From Bacteroidota bacterium (lineage in GTDB: Bacteria > Bacteroidota > Bacteroidia > Bacteroidales > Prolixibacteraceae), in NCBI GenBank assembly GCA_030695265.1, contig JAUYTA010000814.1:1-5527 (forward strand): DNA of 5,527 nt. Direction: 5' to 3'. The notes below the pieces were generated by a model. The model was not told where the DNA came from. It searched no databases and saw only the letters and a program-made list of their open reading frames with translations. Positions 1 to 5,527 of this stretch are shown piece by piece. Both the position numbers and the translations under genes were made by a program. Position 1 is the stretch's first letter. Each line of letters begins with the position of its first letter.

Positions 1-1
1 T

Positions 2-1318
2 ATCAGCGATTTGGGAAAGGATTTATCCCGTTTCCCTTTCCTTTTGATGATCGAACAATGGCAAACTGAAAACCTGCTGGCCGGATTTCTGAACGATCAT
101 GGAAATTCTGTTGAAAATAATACAACACTTGTAAATTTTGCTCCTGAAAAAGATTTGGTTACGTCGGAAATGCAAAAACCGGATGGAACGGTTGAAATTG
201 TAAAATCAAAATTTTTGATTGGCGCTGATGGAAACAACAGCTTTGTGCGGACAAAACTGAATATTCCTTTTCCGGGAAAAACGCACCTTGCCCGACTTTT
301 TATTACCGACTGCGAGGCTCAATTGCCTTTTCATTCCAACGAAATTTTCTTTTCATTTACAACCACCCACACGGCCGGATTTTTCCCTTTGACCGAAAAT
401 CGCTGGCGGGTAGATGGCCTGATTCCGGTAATTCAACGGAAAGAACAGGTTGGATTCGACGATGTCAGCAATTTCTTTTACTGCGATATTCATTCAGGAA
501 TAAAACTTCGGAATCCGCAATGGTTTTCCGTGTTTCGGTCGCACTCGCGCTGTGCCGAAACTTTCAGGCAAAACCGCTGCTTTTTGGTTGGCGATGCGGC
601 CCATGTTCATAGTCCGGTTGGCGCTCAGGGCATGAATACCGGCCTTCAGGATGCGCACAATCTGGCCTGGAAGCTGGCTTTTTACATCTGCGGAAAAGCA
701 TCTGAAAAGATTTTGGAAAGCTATCAGGAGGAACGCCGGCCTTTGGCGCAAAAAATTATCCGATCTACCGATTTTGCGTATTCGTTTATAACTTCCAATT
801 CAATGCTGGTAAGGTTTCTGCGTTTGAAACTTGCTCCGGTACTATTGCCCGTTTTTTTGCGAAAGTTTAAAAATAGTACAGAACTTCGCAACCGGATTTT
901 TACTTCAATTTCAGGAATCGGCATAAAATACAAACAAAATTTGACGCTCGATTCATTGGAAAATTTTCCGGCTCACGCGCCAAAACCCGGAGAGCGGCTG
1001 CCTCATTTCGTTTATGAAATGGGCGGCAAAACCTGCTCTATTTACGATGGTCTGGATTCTATAACCTATCATCTTTTCGTTTTCGGAAAACAAATTTTGC
1101 CCGAACCTTTTCGTTTGGTTTTGGAAAAATACAGCGAAGTTATTTCAGTAAAATACATTTCCTACGAACCCGGAACTCAGCATCTGTTTAAAAGCTTTGG
1201 GCTTGAATATGAAGGATGTTATCTTGTTCGTCCTGATTTATACATTGCATGGCGAAGCAGGGATTTTAATGCAGAAGAATTTGGCAAATACCTTGATCAA
1301 ATCATTTGTAAAAAATAG
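2..1318 (+). CDS. FAD-dependent aromatic monooxygenase (phenol hydroxylase/TfdB/MhpA type), 5' end cut by window edge
   Basis: This is a class A flavoprotein monooxygenase, expected to use NAD(P)H and O2 to hydroxylate an aromatic or polyketide-like substrate in the cytoplasm; the substrate cannot be told from the sequence. The frame is open to the left edge, and the TTG at 11 is only the first possible internal start. Family members are usually about 530-560 residues, so roughly 90-100 residues are missing, including the GxGxxG dinucleotide-binding motif. Counting from that TTG, the second FAD motif I-G-A-D-G lies at 70-74. The third, G-D-A-A-H followed by P-V-G-A-Q-G-M-N-T-G and Q-D-A, spans 194-215 and leads into the conserved N-L-A-W-K-L helix. 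The C-terminal third, starting near P-K-P-G-E-R-L-P, matches the thioredoxin-like domain of this family and ends with Y-L-V-R-P-D-x-Y-I-A-W-R. The core is intact, with no frameshift. It stops at TAG just before a bidirectional terminator and converges on the protease gene. The family call is firm; the substrate is unknown. Confidence 0.9.
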   Translation: MSDLGKDLSRFPFLLMIEQWQTENLLAGFLNDHGNSVENNTTLVNFAPEKDLVTSEMQKPDGTVEIVKSKFLIGADGNNSFVRTKLNIPFPGKTHLARLFITDCEAQLPFHSNEIFFSFTTTHTAGFFPLTENRWRVDGLIPVIQRKEQVGFDDVSNFFYCDIHSGIKLRNPQWFSVFRSHSRCAETFRQNRCFLVGDAAHVHSPVGAQGMNTGLQDAHNLAWKLAFYICGKASEKILESYQEERRPLAQKIIRSTDFAYSFITSNSMLVRFLRLKLAPVLLPVFLRKFKNSTELRNRIFTSISGIGIKYKQNLTLDSLENFPAHAPKPGERLPHFVYEMGGKTCSIYDGLDSITYHLFVFGKQILPEPFRLVLEKYSEVISVKYISYEPGTQHLFKSFGLEYEGCYLVRPDLYIAWRSRDFNAEEFGKYLDQIICKK

Positions 1319-1405
1319 AAATTTTGGTAAATTTCAGAATGCATCAGTAATAACCCTACCAAAAGTGAAGAGTATTATTTTCATAAATACCTCAAACCCA
1401 ATTGT

Positions 1406-1446
1406 AAAAAACCAGGTAATGTATTGCACTACCTGGTTTTTGTTTT
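1406..1446. terminator. Bidirectional rho-independent terminator between convergent genes
   Basis: A perfect 12-bp inverted repeat pairs 1407-1418 (AAAAACCAGGTA) with 1430-1441 (TACCTGGTTTTT) around an 11-nt loop. On the plus strand the stem runs into TTTTTGTTTT; on the minus strand the A-run at 1406-1411 becomes a U-run. It lies 88 nt after the stop of the plus-strand monooxygenase and 45 nt after the stop of the minus-strand protease, so it should end transcription from both sides. Confidence 0.87.
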
Positions 1447-1480
1447 GCTCCCTTCCCTTGGGGAAGGGCAGGGGATGGGC
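1447..1480. repeat. GC-rich REP-like palindrome in the intergenic region
   Basis: An 8-bp perfect stem pairs CCCTTCCC (1450-1457) with GGGAAGGG (1461-1468) around the 3-nt loop TTG. It is followed by CAGGGGATGGGC up to 1480. Neither strand has a U-run after this hairpin, so it is not an intrinsic terminator. It is much richer in G+C than its surroundings. From memory, similar CCCTTCCC-loop-GGGAAGGG-GGGATGGG units are scattered between genes in many Bacteroidota genomes. Only one copy is in the window, so calling it a dispersed repeat is inference. Confidence 0.45.
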
Positions 1481-1486
1481 TACTTT

Positions 1487-4400
1487 TTACTCCATCTGTT
1501 CATTCCACTTCGAACGGTCGGGTGGAGTAGGGGAGTTCACCTTTTTAACAGGGTTTTCCTGAAGTTGTTTCAGCAACACTTCCACCGCTTTTTCGATGCA
1601 AGGGTCAATTCCTTTTGCCAGTTGTTCGGGGCGGTCAACCACTTCAATATCGGGATAAACACCAATACCTTCGATGATCCACTCTTCGTTTTCGTCGTAA
1701 ATACCAAATCGCGGAACAGCAATGTAACCGCCGTCAACCAATCCTGCATTTCCCGACATGCCAACCAGTCCTCCCCATGTCCGGGTCCCGATCAGTTGTC
1801 CAAGTCCTTTTTTGCGGAAGTAATAAGGAAAAGCATCACCGCCCGACGATGAATAACCGTTCATCAGCATTACTTTCGGGCCGTTGTGCGCCACGCCCGG
1901 AGTTTTCATGGCCGACAAACCGCTGCGCTGCCAGTAGCTGAGAGTTTTACGCTCAAGCAGGTTGGTCATCACGTCAGGAATAAAACCACCGCCATTGTAA
2001 CGGTCGTCGATGATCAGCGCTTCTTTTTCGTGGTAAGCGTACATTCCGCGGTACAATTCGCGGTTTCCATCGGTACTTGTATTTGGTACATGAATGTAGC
2101 CGATTTTTCCTCCTGAAAGTCTGTCAACCATCGCACGGCGTTCGTTCACCCAATTCAGGTTGAGCAATTCCAGTTCACTTGCAATTGGCTTGATGGTAAA
2201 GGTTTTGGCGCCAGCCGTTTCCGGTCTTGAATTAACGGTGATTTCAACCGTTTTGCCCAGCGTATTTTCGAGCAATTCGTAAGGGTTCATGCTCATTGTC
2301 AATTCAGTTCCGTTAATGGCAATCAGGTAATCGCCTTCTTTTACATTCACGCCCTGTTCGGTAAGCGGCGAGCGGCGGGCTTCGTTCCAGTTTTCGCCAG
2401 AATAGATTTTTGCAATCTGGTATTTTCCTGAAGTTGGATCGGCTTTCAGTTCAGCACCAAGCAAGCCCGTGTCAACACGTTTCACTTTTTCAAAATCGCC
2501 CCAGTCAACATACGAGTGACCGGTATTTGTTTCCGAAATAATTTCTCCCAGAATGTAATCCAGATCAGCGCGGTGGCTCACATGCTGAACCAAAGGCGTA
2601 TAACGTTCTTTAATTTCTTTCCAGTCGATGCCATGTAAGTTGCTCACATAGAAATAGTCGCGGAAAATGCGCCATCCATCGGTGTAAACCTGCGCCCATT
2701 CTTTCTTCGGATCAATTTTCATCACCATTTCTTCAAGGTTCAGTTTACCTGCTCCCGATTTTTGTCCGGTTGTCAGTTTCGTGATTCCGAAGTCCTTTCC
2801 TGAACGATAAATCATCATTTTTCCATCAGCACTCACTACTGCCTGACCCACTTTGTCCATCACTTCTTCATCTTTTTCGTCTTCAATGCTGAATTTGCGC
2901 AACGAGCCTTCGCTGATGTACAAAATTCCACCATCGATGGCTGTTAAATTGCGGTATTCACCTGATTTTGGCGGAAAAGCGGTAATTCTGGAATTAATTC
3001 CATCGAGATCGATCTGAACTTTTACCGGTTCTTTGACTGCCGGTTTTTCTTCAGTTTTTGCATTTTTATCTTTTTTCGGTTCTTCTTTTGGCTTTTCAGC
3101 TTCTTTAACCGGTTCAACATCGTTTTTATCTTTGAACAGTTTTGGGGCATCGGCTTTCAATGCCATGGCATAAATTCTGGTCGATTTGTTATAAACGTAG
3201 TTGAATTCGAAGCTCGAAAAAGCGAGGTTGAAATCGCGGTCGGAAACGAAATAAATGTATTTCCCGTCAGGAGAAAAAACGGGCGAATTGTCGTTAAACG
3301 AATCGTTGGTGAGTTGATGGTTTTGAGCTGTTTCCAGGTTGTAAACCCACACTGCGCCCAATCCGTTTTCGCCTTCCTTGTCGTAAGTAATCCATTTCGA
3401 ATCAGGAGAGAATGAATAGGAACGAATTTCGTTGCGGTCAGCCTTGGTCACCACAGTTGTTTTTCCGGTTTCCACATCCACCAGTTTCAATTGAAGGGTA
3501 CGGTCGAAATAAAGCAGAAATTTGCTGTTTGGCGACCATTCCGAATCGTATTTCCAGGCGGTTGAGCCGCTGGTCAATTGCTTTGGTGTAGCTCCTTTTT
3601 TGTTTTCGAGCAGGTAAATTTCGTATTCGCCTGAAGCATCAGAATAGTACGAAATGTATTTTCCATCGGGCGACCAGCGTGGGTAAACTTCGCGGACACC
3701 CTGCGTGTTGGTCAGGTTGTAGGTTGAACCGTTTTCAGCAGGAACCGAAAAAATATCTCCGCGAGCTGAAATCAACGCGCGTTTTCCGGTTGGCGAAACT
3801 TCATAAGCCTGCACAAAATCCTTCACATTTTTGTAATACGGCAAAATGTTTGGGTTGTCGAAATGTATGCTGACATTCACTTTTTCTTCCTTACCGGTTT
3901 GCAGGTTCAGTTTGTAAAGGTAACCACCATTTTCGTATACCATTTGTCCGTTTTCTCCTGAAGGCCACATACAATCGAAATCGGCGTGAGAAGTTAGTTG
4001 TTTTGTAGCTTTTGTTTTGGTATTGAATTCGTAAATATTCAGTTTCAGGTCGCGGTCGGACGCAAAGTAAATATTATCACCAAACCAGGTCGGAAGCTGG
4101 TCGGTACCTGTAAAATCGGTAATTTGTTCCGAAGTATTGTTTTCCAGGTCGTAAATCCACAAATCAGAAGCGCGGCCACCTTTGTAGCGTTTCCATGTGC
4201 GGAATTCGCGGTCGATCGGTGCAAAACAGAGTTTTTTGTCATCGGGCGACAAAGCTGCAAAACCGCCATTTACAATTGCCAGCGGTTTTTCCAGACCGCC
4301 ATCTAAGCTAACCATGTAATATTTTCCGTTTCTGTCGCCAAAAGGAGTCCGGTTGGCGCGAATCAAAATGTTTTTGCTGTCCGAGGTCCAGTCAAGTACC

Positions 4401-4771
4401 GAATTGTCGAAACCTCCGCGTGGTGGCATCAAACCCACTGAATTGTAAAATGTTAACTGTCGCGGTGTTCCACCGTTAGCGGGAATTACAAAAATCTGGC
4501 GGCTTCCGGAGTATTCGCCCGAAAAAGCAATCCATTGTCCGTCAGGCGAAATTTTCGGAAAAAGTTCCAGTCCAGGGTGGGAAGTCAGTCGGCGGGCCTC
4601 GCCACCATTTGACTCAACCGACCAGATGTCGCCGGCATACACAAACGCAATCAGGTTTTTATTGATGTCGGGATACCGCATCAGGCGGGCTTCGTTCTGA
4701 GCGGTTGCACTTAAAGAAAGAGTCAATCCCAAAATGATTGACCCGATGAAGGTTGTAGTGAATCTTCGCAT
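1487..4771 (-). CDS. Secreted tricorn-like protease, S41 family, with PD40 beta-propellers and PDZ domain
   Basis: A 1094-residue homologue of the tricorn protease, predicted to cut peptides in the periplasm. Residues 1-24 form a signal peptide (basic MRR, hydrophobic core, A-T-A cleavage site before Q25). Two beta-propeller regions follow, with PD40-type S-P-[DN] motifs at about 75, 175, 367, 413, 455 and 500. A Lys/Glu/Pro-rich linker occupies 547-584, then the last propeller strands and the first catalytic part (about 680-760). A PDZ domain (about 770-860, with E-G-D-Y-L-I-A-I-N-G near 812) and the second catalytic part follow. By comparison with Thermoplasma tricorn, the catalytic residues should be H752 (in T-G-H-S-Y), S976 (in S-S-S-G-G-D-A-F) and E1034 (in I-I-E-G-I-G-V-Y-P-D). 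N926-G-G-G929 should supply the oxyanion-hole glycine. Length is close to tricorn (about 1070) plus the signal peptide. No Shine-Dalgarno precedes the ATG; the signal peptide immediately after it supports this start. It follows the barrel gene by 34 bp and is probably co-transcribed with it. The native substrate is unknown. Confidence 0.95.
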   Translation of the reverse strand: MRRFTTTFIGSIILGLTLSLSATAQNEARLMRYPDINKNLIAFVYAGDIWSVESNGGEARRLTSHPGLELFPKISPDGQWIAFSGEYSGSRQIFVIPANGGTPRQLTFYNSVGLMPPRGGFDNSVLDWTSDSKNILIRANRTPFGDRNGKYYMVSLDGGLEKPLAIVNGGFAALSPDDKKLCFAPIDREFRTWKRYKGGRASDLWIYDLENNTSEQITDFTGTDQLPTWFGDNIYFASDRDLKLNIYEFNTKTKATKQLTSHADFDCMWPSGENGQMVYENGGYLYKLNLQTGKEEKVNVSIHFDNPNILPYYKNVKDFVQAYEVSPTGKRALISARGDIFSVPAENGSTYNLTNTQGVREVYPRWSPDGKYISYYSDASGEYEIYLLENKKGATPKQLTSGSTAWKYDSEWSPNSKFLLYFDRTLQLKLVDVETGKTTVVTKADRNEIRSYSFSPDSKWITYDKEGENGLGAVWVYNLETAQNHQLTNDSFNDNSPVFSPDGKYIYFVSDRDFNLAFSSFEFNYVYNKSTRIYAMALKADAPKLFKDKNDVEPVKEAEKPKEEPKKDKNAKTEEKPAVKEPVKVQIDLDGINSRITAFPPKSGEYRNLTAIDGGILYISEGSLRKFSIEDEKDEEVMDKVGQAVVSADGKMMIYRSGKDFGITKLTTGQKSGAGKLNLEEMVMKIDPKKEWAQVYTDGWRIFRDYFYVSNLHGIDWKEIKERYTPLVQHVSHRADLDYILGEIISETNTGHSYVDWGDFEKVKRVDTGLLGAELKADPTSGKYQIAKIYSGENWNEARRSPLTEQGVNVKEGDYLIAINGTELTMSMNPYELLENTLGKTVEITVNSRPETAGAKTFTIKPIASELELLNLNWVNERRAMVDRLSGGKIGYIHVPNTSTDGNRELYRGMYAYHEKEALIIDDRYNGGGFIPDVMTNLLERKTLSYWQRSGLSAMKTPGVAHNGPKVMLMNGYSSSGGDAFPYYFRKKGLGQLIGTRTWGGLVGMSGNAGLVDGGYIAVPRFGIYDENEEWIIEGIGVYPDIEVVDRPEQLAKGIDPCIEKAVEVLLKQLQENPVKKVNSPTPPDRSKWNEQME

Positions 4772-4805
4772 TAGTGAATCGATTTAAATGTTTCTGAAAT
4801 GTTAT
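4772..4805 (-). other. Short 34-bp spacer between barrel and protease genes
   Basis: The gap between the barrel stop and the protease ATG is AT-rich. It has no GC-containing hairpin with a U-run and no purine-rich Shine-Dalgarno near the protease start. This supports read-through transcription from the barrel gene and a Bacteroidota-style leader without a strong ribosome binding site. An AT-only 7-bp inverted repeat (4783-4789 with 4804-4810) is too weak to call a terminator. Confidence 0.5.
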
Positions 4806-5483
4806 TTAAAAGCTTAAACTATAGCCAATACCGATAATGTTTATGCTTTCTTTTTTAGTTAAAGCGTCTGCTGGTTCTATGTAATCCTGAAGTCTGTAAA
4901 ACAGTCCGATCTCATTTTTCTTGTTGATAGCATAAGCCAATCCGGTGGTATATCTCATTTTGTCGAAATCTTTTAAAATCAAGTCGTGAAAGGCTTCTGC
5001 TGAAACAAAGGGAGTGAATTTACTGCCTTTAATATTGTAGTCAATTTTTGCACGGTATCTGAAATACGACTTTTTACTATCGTAGGTTTGATCGAGATCT
5101 GAACCGTTGGTATAACGAACCCGAAATTTGACCTTGAAACGATTCAGGTCAAATCCTGATTTAGCATCAAATGCAAACCGGTTTGATGGAACCCATTCAT
5201 AAATTTGTCTTTTATTTCGGTAGTTATATTCGTTCTCATACCTGTAATAACCTGCCAGGGTTAGATATTTGTGTAGTTTGTATGACAATCCGCCTTCGAT
5301 AATGTATGTATCCATTTCAAAGCCCCCGTGAAGTCGTAATTCCGGATTAAATTCAACTTTCAGGTTTTTAACAATCTTTTTACTGAATTCAAGTTCCAGC
5401 CATGTAGCCGGACCGTTTTGCGCAATAGTTGAAGTTGTAAAAAAAATGGTCAGTATAAATAGAAATACCCTGGTCTTTTGCAT
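4806..5483 (-). CDS. DUF2490-type outer-membrane beta-barrel protein
   Basis: A 225-residue secreted protein with the features of a small outer-membrane barrel. Residues 1-21 are a signal peptide (M-Q-K-T-R, a long hydrophobic stretch, then T-I-A before Q22). The mature part is a series of short amphipathic strands with alternating aromatic residues, such as L-T-L-A-G-Y-Y-R-Y and F-K-V-K-F-R-V-R-Y. P-F-V-S-A-E-A-F-H (S161-H166) resembles the conserved strand of the DUF2490 family. The chain ends in G-I-G-Y-S-L-S-F; a C-terminal Phe on an alternating strand is typical of barrels handled by the BAM complex. The family has no firmly established function that I know of. The frame opens with GTG GTG ATG; I chose the ATG at 5483 because it gives a standard signal peptide and GTG starts are rarer, but GTG at 5489 would add only two residues. 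The tricorn-like gene follows after 34 bp on the same strand, suggesting an operon. The DUF2490 assignment rests on pattern memory, the barrel call on visible features. Confidence 0.85.
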   Translation of the reverse strand: MQKTRVFLFILTIFFTTSTIAQNGPATWLELEFSKKIVKNLKVEFNPELRLHGGFEMDTYIIEGGLSYKLHKYLTLAGYYRYENEYNYRNKRQIYEWVPSNRFAFDAKSGFDLNRFKVKFRVRYTNGSDLDQTYDSKKSYFRYRAKIDYNIKGSKFTPFVSAEAFHDLILKDFDKMRYTTGLAYAINKKNEIGLFYRLQDYIEPADALTKKESINIIGIGYSLSF

Positions 5484-5516
5484 CACCACAGTTTTTTAGT
5501 GCCGTTTACATCGAAG

Positions 5517-5524
5517 AAAATATA
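5517..5524 (-). promoter_or_regulatory. Possible -7 box of a Bacteroidota promoter for the two-gene unit
   Basis: Read on the minus strand this is TATATTTT, matching the Bacteroidota -7 consensus TAnnTTTG at seven of eight positions. It would place transcription start a few bases downstream, some 25-30 nt before the ATG at 5483. The matching -33 TTTG element would lie beyond the window edge, so it cannot be checked, and such AT-rich strings arise easily by chance. Confidence 0.25.
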
Positions 5525-5527
5525 GAT

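Noticed and set aside
494..933. Minus-strand frames opposite the monooxygenase
   Set aside because: Shadows of the FAD-binding G-D-A-A-H region; no domain and no start signal.
1197..1852. Plus-strand frames running from the monooxygenase end across the terminator into the protease 3' end
   Set aside because: They cross a strong intrinsic terminator and a GC-rich hairpin and translate to low-complexity, repeat-like peptide without a domain.
1886..2116. Plus-strand open frame opposite the protease gene
   Set aside because: It lies wholly antisense to the conserved S41 catalytic region, has no recognisable domain, and its composition follows from the opposite coding strand.
3998..4306. Plus-strand 102-codon frame, with another minus-strand frame at 4045-4269
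   Set aside because: Both overlap the first beta-propeller of the protease in other frames, where the real frame has clear PD40 motifs; no independent coding evidence.
3266..4549. Recurring short motifs on the plus strand such as GTCAGG and TCGGGCGA
   Set aside because: These are the reverse complement of Ser-Pro-Asp-Gly codons in the PD40 propeller repeats, not a DNA-level repeat or CRISPR array.
4783..4810. Inverted repeat TTTAAAT/ATTTAAA between the barrel and protease genes
   Set aside because: Only A-T pairs with a 14-nt loop, partly inside the barrel stop region; too weak for a terminator and expected by chance in AT-rich DNA.

Overview
The window looks like ordinary chromosomal DNA from a member of the Bacteroidota. 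Four things point that way: no recognisable Shine-Dalgarno sequence before the two minus-strand genes; a secreted tricorn-type S41 peptidase with a Lys/Glu/Pro-rich insert; a small DUF2490-type outer-membrane barrel protein; and a GC-rich palindrome of the kind often scattered between genes in this phylum. The order or family cannot be fixed from this sequence alone.

Layout: a 5'-truncated FAD-dependent aromatic monooxygenase of the phenol hydroxylase/TfdB/MhpA type runs rightward from the left edge to 1318. A 168-bp convergent intergenic region (1319-1486) follows. It holds a strong bidirectional intrinsic terminator (12-bp stem, A-tract on one side, T-tract on the other) and a second, GC-rich REP-like hairpin. 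The rest of the window is read leftward. A DUF2490-type outer-membrane protein (5483-4806) comes first, then, after only 34 bp, a 1094-residue periplasmic tricorn-like protease (4771-1487).

The two minus-strand genes are probably one transcription unit, starting near the right edge and ending at the shared terminator. Both products carry clear type I signal peptides, so both should act in the cell envelope: the barrel in the outer membrane, the protease in the periplasm. Whether they work together is not shown by the sequence. The monooxygenase is cytoplasmic, convergent, and appears functionally unrelated.

I found no sign of a phage, transposase, CRISPR array, RNA gene or defence system, and no clear undescribed system. 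The points most worth a second look are the substitutions around the protease active site relative to Thermoplasma tricorn, the possible overlap of a dispersed repeat with the protease 3' end, and the barrel-protease gene pair.
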